DNA from: Thiolinea disciformis DSM 14473 | Lineage (GTDB): Bacteria; Pseudomonadota; Gammaproteobacteria; Thiotrichales; Thiotrichaceae | Assembly: GCF_000371925.1 (NCBI RefSeq) | Contig: NZ_AQVE01000004.1 | Coordinates: 149,082-213,081 of the forward strand | DNA length: 64,000 nt | Direction: 5' to 3' | Part shown: positions 9,309 to 17,966 of the stretch, piece after piece | Layout of the letters: the number at the start of each line of letters is the position of its first letter | Position numbering within the stretch: the stretch's first letter is position 1 | The notes under the pieces: generated by a model | Seen by the model: only the letters and a program-made list of their open reading frames with translations | Databases searched by the model: none | What the model was told of the DNA's origin: nothing | Made by a program: the position numbers and the translations under genes

Positions 9309-10535
9309 TTATTTTAATAACTTCTTCAAATTCAGGTTCGGATCTGCTAATAGCTGTGGCGCAACCTTAGCTTTCTTAGCAATCAGTAGTTCTGCAATAC
9401 GAATAGCTTTTGCCACCGCTGTTGCAACGCCAAGCCCCGCTGCCATCACAAGATGACCTGTTGAGTCTAATTCAAATTCAATCAAGGAGTTGTCGCTCAA
9501 ATAACGTACAACACGTTGATGTTCGGGCTTGGTCAGTCCAGCGACTTGTAAACCCAACTCATATTGATCCGACCAGAACCAAGGTACAGCGCTATAGGGT
9601 TGTTGTACTCCTAATAAATTGTTTGCAGCGAGATTGCCTTGTTGTTGAGCACTGCGCCACGTCTCTAAACGCAGTCTGCCCTGTGTGGCATGTAGAAAGT
9701 TACAACAATCACCCGCTGCGTAAATATGCGGGTCTGCGGTTTGCAGATATTCATTCACCACAATACCATTATCAACAGCTAATCCAGCCGTTTGGGCTAA
9801 GTTGACATTGGGTGTTGTACCAATGGCAACAATTACTGAATCAGCACGAAGTTCAACACCCGTCTTTACTACCAAGTTGATTTTGTTTTTATCTTGGTAA
9901 GCGCGCTGAATAGTTCCATTATAGATTAAATGTACACCTGCTTGTTCGTGACGTTTAGCAAGCGCTGCGGCAATGTTTGCAGGAATAGCGCGACGCAAGA
10001 TGCGGCTATCCGCTTCTACGACCGTCACTGCTGCCCCTAATTGGCGGGCGCTGGCGGCGAGTTCTAAACCAATTAAGCCACCACCAATCATGACTATATG
10101 TTTGCCAGCCTTTAAGCCTAGACGAATGCGTTGTGCATCCTCAAAGGTTCGTAAGTAATAGCAATCTATCCCCATTAAGGTTGGCAATTTGCGTGGGCTT
10201 GCACCCGTAGCCAGCAGGAGCTTGCTATACGCTAGGGCTTGGGATTTGCCATTCGTTTCAAGCGTAATGACTTGCAGTTCACGTTGAATGGCCGTGACTT
10301 TGCTAGCTAAGTGCAACTGAATACGCGCTGCATCAAATTGTTGCGCTGAGGCAATGTAGTAGGGTTCAAGTTTAGGTTCAAGCAACGCTTGTTTGGAGAG
10401 TGGTGGACGTTCATAGGGGAGTTGATGTTCTTCGCTGATTAAAGCGATTTCACCACTGAAGCCTTGTTCACGCAGTGCAAATGCTGCTCGCGTACCACAC
10501 TCGCCCGCTCCTACAATGACTATTCTCTCAGTCAT
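9309..10535 (-). CDS. mocF: MocF-like FAD-dependent ferredoxin reductase
   Basis: 408 residues. It has an FAD-binding motif near the N-terminus (IVIVGAGECGTRAAFALREQ), the loop YERPPLSK typical of ferredoxin/rubredoxin reductases, an NAD(P)H-binding motif (HIVMIGGGLIGLELAASARQ) and the second FAD motif (HIYAAGDCC). It passes electrons from NAD(P)H to the Rieske ferredoxin encoded 24 bp upstream in the operon. GAGGAGA precedes the ATG. Gene order oxygenase-ferredoxin-reductase matches mocDEF of rhizobial rhizopine catabolism. The enzyme class is certain. The rhizopine role is inferred from the set. Confidence 0.85.
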   Translation of the reverse strand: MTERIVIVGAGECGTRAAFALREQGFSGEIALISEEHQLPYERPPLSKQALLEPKLEPYYIASAQQFDAARIQLHLASKVTAIQRELQVITLETNGKSQALAYSKLLLATGASPRKLPTLMGIDCYYLRTFEDAQRIRLGLKAGKHIVMIGGGLIGLELAASARQLGAAVTVVEADSRILRRAIPANIAAALAKRHEQAGVHLIYNGTIQRAYQDKNKINLVVKTGVELRADSVIVAIGTTPNVNLAQTAGLAVDNGIVVNEYLQTADPHIYAAGDCCNFLHATQGRLRLETWRSAQQQGNLAANNLLGVQQPYSAVPWFWSDQYELGLQVAGLTKPEHQRVVRYLSDNSLIEFELDSTGHLVMAAGLGVATAVAKAIRIAELLIAKKAKVAPQLLADPNLNLKKLLK

Positions 10536-10559
10536 TCGCTCTCTCCTCGATGACCACAG

Positions 10560-10871
10560 TTAGACTTGAATATAGAGCGTGTTGTTTTCTACCTTCACGG
10601 GATAAGTTTTTAAATTCACGCACACCGTCGCTCCCAATGCAGCACCTGTTTTATAGTTAAAACGTCCATTATGCTTGGGGCACTCAATGATATTATCCAT
10701 GACCAATCCATCGGCTAGCTGCACTTTTTCATGGGTGCAAAGCCCGTCAGTAGCATAAAATTCACCTTCGGGACTATGATAAACGGCGTAACTGTGTCCA
10801 CCATAATCAAAACGTAATACATCTTCTGCGTCGATGTCATCTGTTACGCAGGCTTCAATCCATTGGCTCAT
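10560..10871 (-). CDS. mocE: MocE-family Rieske [2Fe-2S] ferredoxin
   Basis: 103 residues. The Rieske cluster ligands are Cys45-x-His47 (LCTHEKV) and Cys64-x2-His67 (ECPKHNGRF), with the usual 16-residue spacing. A strong AGGAGG lies 5 bp before the ATG. It is a soluble electron carrier between the reductase (downstream gene) and the membrane oxygenase (upstream gene). A Rieske ferredoxin paired with a desaturase-type diiron enzyme, rather than with a Rieske oxygenase, is the MocD/MocE arrangement. Confidence 0.9.
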   Translation of the reverse strand: MSQWIEACVTDDIDAEDVLRFDYGGHSYAVYHSPEGEFYATDGLCTHEKVQLADGLVMDNIIECPKHNGRFNYKTGAALGATVCVNLKTYPVKVENNTLYIQV

Positions 10872-10889
10872 GATGCCCTCCTGTGTTGG

Positions 10890-11972
10890 CTAGGCTGCTG
10901 TTATAAAATGATGAGAGTTGGTAGTGGGCGTTTCAGGTGTTGCAGGGTTAGGTAAGGGACGCTTGATGTAATAGCTCGGGTCAGTTAATTGCCGTTTTAG
11001 TGCAGGAATAATCTCTTGATAAGCTGCCAACATCGTTGGATAGGGAGGAGGGCAATCCTTTTCCATTGCTTCATGCAGTTCGGGCAAGCGGTGATAGGGT
11101 ACCATCGGGAACATATGATGTTCGAGATGATAGTTCATATTCCAATAAATAAACTGGCTGACAGGATTCATGTAGCAGGTGCGACTATTTAAACGATGGT
11201 CGAGAGTGTCTTCTGCTAAGCCTGCATGTTGAATTAGGCCGGTCAGCACATGATGCCAAGCACCATAAATTCGCGGTAAGCCAATCAGCACTAAGGGCAG
11301 CCAAGAGCCAACACTTAAGCTTGTGGCAATCGTGACGGTATAGATGGCTGTCCAGATACGAGCGACTTGATAAATCTTAGACCATTCGTTTTCCGGTACA
11401 TAGTCCTTGTCTTCGGCACGCATGTGCCCAGTCGCATTCATTAGCATAGTTTTCATGGCGTGATAAACATCTATCACGCCAATAAAACTTAAAGCGATTA
11501 AGCACAGATTCGGTGGACGTTTGACCGCAATCTCAATATCACGCCCCACAATAAGGGTGTCAGTATGATGGCGTGCATGACTCCATTTCCACGTCACCGG
11601 ATTGCGCATCATCATAAAGCAAGCGATTTGATAAACTAGATCATTTTTCCAAGCGGTTTTGAAGGCTGTGCCATGACTGCATTCATGCCAGCGACTATCA
11701 CCAGCGGAGCCATATAACACACCATAGGCCATGAAAAAAGGTAGCGCCCACCAAGTCCCCCACAGAGCAATGCCACAACTCGCAAAGACTAGCATTGAGC
11801 CTAGCCATAAGACGGTATCATGGGTAGCAGGCCCATCGGAGCGTTGCATCAGTTCTTTCAGGCGTTTGCGTGGAATAGCGGTTTTATACCAAGTAGCATT
11901 GGCTAGGCCGCACTCGACAGCACGAGCGTTTTCGGGGCCAGTGAGTGAATAATCACGTCCTTGAATAGACAT
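10890..11972 (-). CDS. mocD: MocD-like membrane diiron oxygenase (fatty-acid-desaturase superfamily)
   Basis: About 360 residues from the ATG at 11972 (GGAG seven bases before); the frame extends to a TTG at 11984. Three histidine boxes are visible: HECSH, HARHH and HLEHH, which bind the diiron centre. Several hydrophobic membrane spans lie between them (LWLGSMLVFASCGIALWGTW; AIYTVTIATSLSVGSWLPLV). SRWHECSHGTAF is typical of the MocD subgroup. In rhizobia MocDEF is linked to removal of the O-methyl group of 3-O-methyl-scyllo-inosamine. Whether that is the substrate here is inference; another methoxy or lipid substrate is possible. Confidence 0.8.
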   Translation of the reverse strand: MSIQGRDYSLTGPENARAVECGLANATWYKTAIPRKRLKELMQRSDGPATHDTVLWLGSMLVFASCGIALWGTWWALPFFMAYGVLYGSAGDSRWHECSHGTAFKTAWKNDLVYQIACFMMMRNPVTWKWSHARHHTDTLIVGRDIEIAVKRPPNLCLIALSFIGVIDVYHAMKTMLMNATGHMRAEDKDYVPENEWSKIYQVARIWTAIYTVTIATSLSVGSWLPLVLIGLPRIYGAWHHVLTGLIQHAGLAEDTLDHRLNSRTCYMNPVSQFIYWNMNYHLEHHMFPMVPYHRLPELHEAMEKDCPPPYPTMLAAYQEIIPALKRQLTDPSYYIKRPLPNPATPETPTTNSHHFITAA

Positions 11973-12032
11973 AATGAACTCCAACTCCTCTTGTTCCAGA
12001 CAGCACTGACTATCCGTAAACCATCTTAAAAA

Positions 12033-12092
12033 TGCAAGTTTTTGCAGTATTTAGTATCATTTTCTATCATGCATTTGAATTTAAAATGATAG
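12033..12092. promoter_or_regulatory. Inverted repeats in the divergent mocD/lacI promoter region
   Basis: The 136 bp between the divergent genes contains two inverted repeats: TGCAA-gttt-TTGCA at 12033-12046, and CTATCAT/ATGATAG with arms at 12064-12070 and 12086-12092. LacI-family regulators bind such palindromes and often control a divergent operon plus their own gene. The first repeat shares the GCAA...TTGC core with the palindrome before the isomerase gene, though spacing differs by one base. Confidence 0.4.
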
Positions 12093-12108
12093 AGAGATTT
12101 TCAAATCT

Positions 12109-13137
12109 ATGGCTAAACGCATAACGATTGCCGATGTTGCCCAAGCAGCCGGGGTGAGTATAGCAACGGTAGATCGGGTAATGAATAAACGTCATCCGGT
12201 ACGTGAAGTCACCGCTAAACGCGTTTATGAAGCGGCTACTAGCATTGGTTATCATGCAGCGAATGTGATAGGGGCACGTTTACAGCACGATTTGCCGGTG
12301 TATCGGGTCGGTATTTTATTACAACGCCCCCAGCAAGCTTTTTACCAAGCCTTGGCGCGTACCTTAGAACAGCAAGCGCAGTTACAAACGCAATGCCGCT
12401 TGATTGTGGATATTGAGTTTCTGGAGTCCCAAGTGCCGTCCACGGTGGCGCAACGCTTACATAAGCTGGGGCAACGTGTGCAGGCCGTTGCTATAGCGAC
12501 TATTGACCATGCCAGTATTACGGCGGTCGTTGAGGCGTTAAAGGCGCTTGGGGTGCCAGTATTTAGTTTATTGTCTGATATGGCTGATGGTGTAAGAACC
12601 GGCTATGTGGGTGTCGACAATCGTAAAGCCGGACGTTTGGCGGCTTGGCTAATTAGCAAAATGACTAAAAGAAGCAGTGGCAAAGTGGCTTTATTTGTCG
12701 GTAGTCACCGCTTCTTGGGGCATGAAATGCGCGAACTGGGTTTTCGTACCTATTTTCGTGAACATGCACCTGAGTTTGAAGTGATTGATACGGTATTAAA
12801 TTTGGAGGATCTCAGTTTAACGCATGAGGCAACACTCGATTTATTGGGGCGTTATCCTGACTTAGTTGGCTTTTATGTCGCTGGAGGGGGCATGGAGGGA
12901 GCGATTGCCGCCCTACGGGAAGAGCAAAAAAATGGTCAACTGATGGTAGTGTGTAATGAGTTGACCCCTGATTCACGGGCGGCCTTAGTGGATGAAATTA
13001 TTACCCTAGTCATTTCCACGCCATTGGTTCCTTTGGCGCAAGTGCTTTTTACTCAGATGATAAACGCCCTAGAAGGTAAAGCTTATCAGAGCCAGAGCTT
13101 CTTAGCATTTGAGGTCTACACCTCCGAGAATCTTTAA
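12109..13137 (+). CDS. LacI-family transcriptional regulator
   Basis: 342 residues. Helix-turn-helix at residues 4-30 (ITIADVAQAAGVSIATVDRV) followed by the LacI hinge region. A periplasmic-binding-protein-like effector domain spans about 60-335 (GVDNRKAGRLAAWLISK; GFYVAGGGMEGAIAAL). The variant VDRVMN in the recognition helix, rather than VSRVLN, is common in the inositol/rhizopine-type subgroup. It is divergent from mocDEF and 127 bp upstream of the isomerase gene, so it is the likely local repressor with a sugar or cyclitol effector. Confidence 0.88.
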   Translation: MAKRITIADVAQAAGVSIATVDRVMNKRHPVREVTAKRVYEAATSIGYHAANVIGARLQHDLPVYRVGILLQRPQQAFYQALARTLEQQAQLQTQCRLIVDIEFLESQVPSTVAQRLHKLGQRVQAVAIATIDHASITAVVEALKALGVPVFSLLSDMADGVRTGYVGVDNRKAGRLAAWLISKMTKRSSGKVALFVGSHRFLGHEMRELGFRTYFREHAPEFEVIDTVLNLEDLSLTHEATLDLLGRYPDLVGFYVAGGGMEGAIAALREEQKNGQLMVVCNELTPDSRAALVDEIITLVISTPLVPLAQVLFTQMINALEGKAYQSQSFLAFEVYTSENL

Positions 13138-13169
13138 ATGCAATAAATCTCGCATACTTTTCATAAAAG

Positions 13170-13186
13170 CTTGCAAAATTTGCGAG
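13170..13186. promoter_or_regulatory. Candidate LacI-type operator before the isomerase gene
   Basis: CTTGCAAAATTTGCGAG is a 17-bp palindrome with one mismatched pair, centred on A13178. It lies 79 bp before the isomerase start and downstream of the LacI gene. Its position and form fit an operator for that regulator. Confidence 0.45.
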
Positions 13187-13264
13187 CTAATGACTACCAC
13201 AATCTTGACCTAACGCCAGCAAATCGTGATAACTCTGGAATAGCTATTAATGAGGAGAGTTTTC

Positions 13265-14098
13265 ATGAGTGCCACTCAAGTACAGTTTTGTTTGAACCAT
13301 ATGACTACCCCGAATCTGTCCCTAAAAGACTTTTTTGCCCTCAGTAAAAGTTTGGGCATGGATGCAGTCGAAATTCGTAATGACCTGCGAAATAACGCCA
13401 TTATGGATAGTACTCCCCCTGAGCAAGTCAAACAGCTTGCACAGGCAGCCGGTGTGAAAATCGTGTCCATCAATGCTCTGCAACGTTTCAATGCGTGGAC
13501 GCCAGCGCGTGAACAAGAAGCGCTTGCCTTAGCGGATTATGCCCAAGCTTGTGGCTCAGAAGCGCTAGTCTTAGTACCAGTGAATGACGGTTCGGGCAAA
13601 ATGGAAGGCGAGCGTCAGGCGAATCTGATGACGGCTTTAGTTGCTTTAAAACCACTGTTAGCGGCACGTGGTTTGATAGGTTTAGTCGAGCCATTAGGGT
13701 TTGAAATCTGTTCGCAACGTTCCAAGCAAGAAGTCGTGGATGCGATTAACGCGGTGGATGGTTTGAATACTTTTCGTATGGTGCATGACACTTTTCATCA
13801 CCATTTAGCGGGAGAAAATCAATTTTTTCCAGCGCTAACGGGCTTGGTGCACATTTCAGGGGTGGCTGATCAAGGTGTGCCTGTGTCTGACATGCGTGAT
13901 CCACACCGTGTATTTGTCGATAGCCATGATAAATTGGGCAATATTGAGCAAATTAATACTCTACTGAACCAAGGCTATCAAGGCTATTTCTCGTTTGAAT
14001 TATTCTCAGGCGACGTGCACAAATTGCCTCAGCCAGCTAAGGCTATTCAAGCCAGTATGGATTATATTCGGAATGGTTTGGCGCAATTAGCCACTTAA
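13265..14098 (+). CDS. IolI/IolE-like TIM-barrel sugar (inosose) isomerase or epimerase
   Basis: 277 residues from the ATG at 13265, which has GAGGAGA six bases upstream; an earlier in-frame ATG at 13250 lies within that ribosome binding site. It belongs to the xylose-isomerase-like TIM barrel family. It shows the N-terminal strand (MDAVEIRNDLRNN), the metal ligands expected in IGLVEPLGF (Glu), MVHDTFHHHLAG (Asp/His), HISGVADQG and a C-terminal Glu in YFSFELFS. Relatives include IolI (2-keto-myo-inositol isomerase) and rhizopine MocC. Together with the LacI and MocDEF genes it suggests cyclitol breakdown. Confidence 0.75.
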   Translation: MSATQVQFCLNHMTTPNLSLKDFFALSKSLGMDAVEIRNDLRNNAIMDSTPPEQVKQLAQAAGVKIVSINALQRFNAWTPAREQEALALADYAQACGSEALVLVPVNDGSGKMEGERQANLMTALVALKPLLAARGLIGLVEPLGFEICSQRSKQEVVDAINAVDGLNTFRMVHDTFHHHLAGENQFFPALTGLVHISGVADQGVPVSDMRDPHRVFVDSHDKLGNIEQINTLLNQGYQGYFSFELFSGDVHKLPQPAKAIQASMDYIRNGLAQLAT

Positions 14099-14108
14099 GT
14101 TATCCTAC

Positions 14109-14135
14109 CCTTGTCATATTTGAATTTTGACAAGG
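14109..14135. terminator. Hairpin between convergent genes, possible bidirectional terminator
   Basis: CCTTGTCA (14109-14116) and TGACAAGG (14128-14135) form an 8-bp perfect stem with an 11-base AT-rich loop, directly between the convergent isomerase and the secreted-protein gene. No clear T-run follows on either side, so termination efficiency is uncertain. Confidence 0.45.
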
Positions 14136-14136
14136 C

Positions 14137-14508
14137 TTAGTGGATTTTACTGGCGTAACAAGCATTGAGTTCTTGGTCGCGCGAATCGAGGTAAGCAAAT
14201 AATACACGCGGCGGCATTGGAGCGCCGATCAGCTCACCGCTCATGTGCCGTTCGCAATAGCGATAGTAATCCTCATAAACACCCCACCATCTTTCCACCG
14301 GCGCTAAGTTACATTGTGCCAGCATATTACGGTTGTTTTGTTCAAGATGACGGTTGGCGTAAGCATCACAGGTTTGTTGAATCACGACCTGAGACATGCG
14401 CGGCGCCTTAGGGACAACAGGCGCGCTAGGTTTGGCAGTAAAATCCTCTGCAAAGCTCAAATGAGTTAATAGCAGGCAAGACAAACCCAAACGGATAGGT
14501 GTTTTCAT
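14137..14508 (-). CDS. Small secreted protein, paralogue A
   Basis: 123 residues. Signal peptide at 1-20 (LGLSCLLLTHLSFAED). The mature part has three or four conserved Cys (QQTCDAYANRH, AQCNLAP, YCERHM, LNACYASKIH). It is clearly related to the next gene (14587-14955), sharing the pattern C..A...I/L..N.RN..AQCNL and ending LNACY.SKI. The Cys pattern suggests disulfides in the periplasm. I do not recognise the family. Confidence 0.65.
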   Translation of the reverse strand: MKTPIRLGLSCLLLTHLSFAEDFTAKPSAPVVPKAPRMSQVVIQQTCDAYANRHLEQNNRNMLAQCNLAPVERWWGVYEDYYRYCERHMSGELIGAPMPPRVLFAYLDSRDQELNACYASKIH

Positions 14509-14586
14509 GAATTCTCTCTCTGGGTGGAACAGTGTTATAGGGTTAGGAGTTTACTACCGTATAAAGTTCCATAAAAATACCAAAAG

Positions 14587-14955
14587 TCAGTATATTTTAC
14601 TGGAATAGCAGGCGTTCAATTGCCGCTCTCGATCTTGGATATAGTCATCCAAACTATTCGCAGGCAAGGGAGCGTTAGGTCCAAAAATGCCTTCCGTCAA
14701 CCATACTACACATCGGTCATACCACTGAGCATAAGATGACTCCCATACCTCTGGTGGCTGTAGGTTGCATTGAGCAGCACGATTGCGCTCGTTTTGATCT
14801 ATAATTTTAGCGGCATTAGCGTTACATTTCTGCACTACCCACATGGGTATAGCGGGTGGTTTAGGGTTAATAGGTGCACGTTCCGTTAGCCATGGATTAG
14901 CGAAACCAGTACTAGCTAGCAATAAACCAGTGAGTCCTAAACAAATTTTCTGCAT
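14587..14955 (-). CDS. Small secreted protein, paralogue B
   Basis: 122 residues from the ATG at 14955, preceded by AGGAGG; the frame is open to 14979 but that start lacks a ribosome binding site. Signal peptide MQKICLGLTGLLLASTGFA. The mature part aligns with paralogue A over most of its length, with the same Cys spacing and the same C-terminal ending (RQLNACYSSKIY). The pair arose by tandem duplication and has diverged strongly. Function unknown. Confidence 0.65.
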   Translation of the reverse strand: MQKICLGLTGLLLASTGFANPWLTERAPINPKPPAIPMWVVQKCNANAAKIIDQNERNRAAQCNLQPPEVWESSYAQWYDRCVVWLTEGIFGPNAPLPANSLDDYIQDRERQLNACYSSKIY

Positions 14956-15282
14956 AACTTTCCTCCTAAAGAAACGCAAACTGAGTAATTATTATAGGAT
15001 AAAAAGATACCAAAATAAATCCATATTTTATGAATGACTCGGTCGAATAGAGGGTGGTAATGCAGTTTAAGAGTTGAAATACTATTTGCTTGTTACTCTT
15101 CTAACCTCATCACACAATTTTAGCAAACAATGGAATATAGATGATTCAACTCATTTAACGCCCTACCATTTTTCTGATGTATTTCACCGTTATGCGAGTT
15201 CTTAACCTTTCTATTTATTGAGCAAACTGTAGCCAAAAACTGTTAAGCTACTATATAGTTACTCATCATGTGAGGTCTTGTC
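14956..15282. other. Intergenic region, AT-rich, no gene seen
   Basis: About 330 bp between divergent genes. It is AT-rich and must hold the promoters of paralogue B (minus) and the small membrane protein (plus, GAGG before its ATG). I see no strong repeat or RNA gene. Confidence 0.4.
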
Positions 15283-15705
15283 ATGAAAAAGTGGTTTGGA
15301 AAACGTTTCAAAAAAGCCTTAATCCCTCCAAGCTTGACTGAAAGTAAAGTAATTGTTGAGGCTATTAAAATCCTCCAAGTTAACCAGTCAGATAATACTG
15401 GCATGGGTTTTCATAAGCTTGAAAAAACTGCGCAATCTATTGTTAATGCTCAGCGCATCCTAGAAGAGCATGGAGTCAACTTAACCAGCCAAGAGTTAGA
15501 GCAGCTTGTACAATATATGCAAGACTTGCAAGCCTATAAACAGGCATATATTAGACTAGTAGTGCAGCTTATACTTACGTTTATTGTAATAGCGGGTGCT
15601 ATAAGCTTTATAGCCTTTAAGAATCCATCAGATGAAGTCATTAAAGCTTTATTAATATTGATTGCAACAATTATTGGTTATTGGTTTTTCCGTTCAAAAG
15701 GCTAG
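15283..15705 (+). CDS. Small protein with two C-terminal membrane helices
   Basis: 140 residues. A basic N-terminus, a helical and probably coiled-coil middle (about 35-85) and two membrane segments at about 91-112 and 118-136 separated by a short polar turn. It ends 4 bp before the start of the M48 peptidase gene, so the two are co-transcribed. It may be a membrane partner or substrate of that peptidase. No known family recognised. Confidence 0.6.
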   Translation: MKKWFGKRFKKALIPPSLTESKVIVEAIKILQVNQSDNTGMGFHKLEKTAQSIVNAQRILEEHGVNLTSQELEQLVQYMQDLQAYKQAYIRLVVQLILTFIVIAGAISFIAFKNPSDEVIKALLILIATIIGYWFFRSKG

Positions 15706-15709
15706 TCAA

Positions 15710-17950
15710 ATGAAAAAAGTATCAGAGAAGAGAAATAACCTAAATGCAAATGAGTACTTAATTTATAATAATAGTATATCTAGCGTATTATTTTTAGCTA
15801 GCATTTTTTTGGCGATAACCTCTTTATTCACTCTTATACCATGGGAAAGTCTGAAAAGCTGGCATAACAACACTCTATCCTCCAATGAAGTAGTTAGAGT
15901 TCTATTTTTTTTAAGCTCTCCTATTTTGTTAGGATTAATTATTTTTTTAAACTGGTGGCGACATCAACAGCAAAAAAAATATATTTTAAATAGTACGCAC
16001 TCTTTAAGTTGGAAGACAATTGAAGAATACATTACTTTAAATGAGCTTTATAAACACTATCCAACTTTAAGTACAGTACATCTGTACATACGAGGCAATT
16101 TATCTGAAATCAAAGAAAATGGGCAAAAAATACAAAGCTCCCCTTATAGTTATCTTTTAAATGAAAAAATAATTGTATTACCAGCATTATTATGGAAGCG
16201 TCTTCAACAACATCCTGTTGCTCTGCAAGCTATATTAGCTCATGAGCTTGCGCACTTTCAACACAACGATATTCGTTGGTTAGAATGGATTAGACACTTA
16301 TTTCAAGCTATCTTTATCCTGCTTTTAGCAGATTATCTTTTAAAGATTTTTACATCAATGCCTAGCTTAAGCTGGCCTATTTTGCAAGCAACATTAGCTG
16401 GAAAGTCATTTTCTTTTACTAACTTACTAATTTTAACCTTGCTTTACTTTTTTACAGTAAGCTTAGAAAAATGGCGTGAGGCTTTAGCTGATGCTAAAGC
16501 TATTCAAGTAGTAGGTGAGCAAGATTTTCAACAGGCTGAAGAATTAATCTCAGGAAAAAGAGCAAGCCAAGAGCAGCGCTATGCCTCTTGGTTATTAACC
16601 CCATGGCACTGGTTTGTTCTGGGTGTTTTTATTGTGGTAATTAGCAATCAATTGGCAGCCCCCTTTGCTTATATAATACAAAACCATGCTGTAGAAAATC
16701 AAGTTATAACACTAGCATTTCATATATTCACTAGTTTTCTACCTTATTTATTTTTTGCGAAAGTCTTAGATATTTATAATAATCAGATTCCTCTAAAAAA
16801 ACCAAAGACTATTGGATCGCTTGGGTTTATGTTAATACTAGGGAGTGTTATAGGGCATATACTAAATCAGGCTATCCCTCATATTATTTCTACACTTGCT
16901 ATGCCTGCTGGCTACGACTATGTCTATAAGCATGATCCTGCCGCCCTCTTAGGACAAATGCTACTAGCTGGATTTACTAATTTTTCTTGGTTGTTTTGTC
17001 TTGTGCTTTTAGGCTTTGCTCTAGCAAAAACTATAAAAATAAATTTTATAATTTGGATTCCAGGTTTAATCTGGATTTTTTTAGCACCTTTTGAGGCAAA
17101 TACTTTTCCGGAAGCCTTCAACGGTTTTTTCACGCTTTTTATATTAATAATATTAATGCTGCTACTATTCTTGATGGCTTTTTATAGGCGAATGTTAGTT
17201 TTTCCACTTGGATTGATACCCTTGCTAATGCTAGCAAGCGGCTATTGGGTGGGTTTAGGTGATATTAATCATCTTTCAGAAAGCTATTCACAGGCAGCAG
17301 TAAAAGCTGAGCACCTACAAAAATGGGATAGAGCCATTGAATTATACAAAAAAGCTGCTTTTTTTGCCCCAGGTATGGGTGAAGCAAAGCTTCCTTTAAT
17401 TTTGGCATTACACCATACCCAGCAGCTAAACGAAGCGATCGAAATAGCCGAGCAAGCTATCCATGCACCTTTAACATCAAGTTGGAGCAAGCGCTTTACT
17501 TTGCTTACTACAGCAGCAAATATGTATTTTACTAGAAGAGAGCCTAATGACCTTATTAGAGCTGCTGATCTGTACCAGAAAGCGGAGATGCTTTGGAGAA
17601 ATAACTCTCGTTTAGATAACAGAGAAGTTGCATCCATGCTATATAATCAAGCTTGCTTAAGCATTTTTCAGCATGGTGTAAATATTCATGCACTTGCCCG
17701 TTTGTTAGAGGCTATTGCACTTCACAGGCCACTAGCGTTAGATATTCAGAAGGATGAGGATTTATACCACTTACACTTAGAGAACTTACCCAACTTGTCA
17801 AAACAGCAAGAACAGCTATTGGAGTTAATATTAAATCAGCAGGATATTAGTGCTCCTAAATTAGTCAATTTAGCTGGGACTCATCATCAACTTTATAGTA
17901 CTGTTTTTTTGCATGTGATTCGTAATATATCTCTAGGGCAATTGTTTTAA
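15710..17950 (+). CDS. Membrane M48-family metallopeptidase with C-terminal TPR region
   Basis: About 746 residues from the ATG at 15710; the frame is open from 15662 but that overlaps the upstream gene. The zinc motif is His178-Glu179-x2-His182 (AHELAHFQHND), with a third ligand candidate Glu257 in WREALADAKA, as in HtpX/Ste24-type M48 peptidases. Two N-terminal and many later membrane spans surround it. From about residue 520 the protein becomes soluble, with TPR-like repeats (AIELYKKAAFFAPGMGEAKL; ADLYQKAEMLWRNNSR). A membrane quality-control or signalling peptidase is likely. The TPR end may select partners. Confidence 0.75.
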   Translation: MKKVSEKRNNLNANEYLIYNNSISSVLFLASIFLAITSLFTLIPWESLKSWHNNTLSSNEVVRVLFFLSSPILLGLIIFLNWWRHQQQKKYILNSTHSLSWKTIEEYITLNELYKHYPTLSTVHLYIRGNLSEIKENGQKIQSSPYSYLLNEKIIVLPALLWKRLQQHPVALQAILAHELAHFQHNDIRWLEWIRHLFQAIFILLLADYLLKIFTSMPSLSWPILQATLAGKSFSFTNLLILTLLYFFTVSLEKWREALADAKAIQVVGEQDFQQAEELISGKRASQEQRYASWLLTPWHWFVLGVFIVVISNQLAAPFAYIIQNHAVENQVITLAFHIFTSFLPYLFFAKVLDIYNNQIPLKKPKTIGSLGFMLILGSVIGHILNQAIPHIISTLAMPAGYDYVYKHDPAALLGQMLLAGFTNFSWLFCLVLLGFALAKTIKINFIIWIPGLIWIFLAPFEANTFPEAFNGFFTLFILIILMLLLFLMAFYRRMLVFPLGLIPLLMLASGYWVGLGDINHLSESYSQAAVKAEHLQKWDRAIELYKKAAFFAPGMGEAKLPLILALHHTQQLNEAIEIAEQAIHAPLTSSWSKRFTLLTTAANMYFTRREPNDLIRAADLYQKAEMLWRNNSRLDNREVASMLYNQACLSIFQHGVNIHALARLLEAIALHRPLALDIQKDEDLYHLHLENLPNLSKQQEQLLELILNQQDISAPKLVNLAGTHHQLYSTVFLHVIRNISLGQLF

Positions 17951-17966
17951 GTAAGTTTTTGATTAG

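Noticed and set aside
10890..11972. Ordinary membrane fatty-acid desaturase
   Set aside because: Histidine boxes alone would allow it, but the linked Rieske ferredoxin and reductase and the HECSH-type box point to a MocD-like oxygenase; the substrate remains open.
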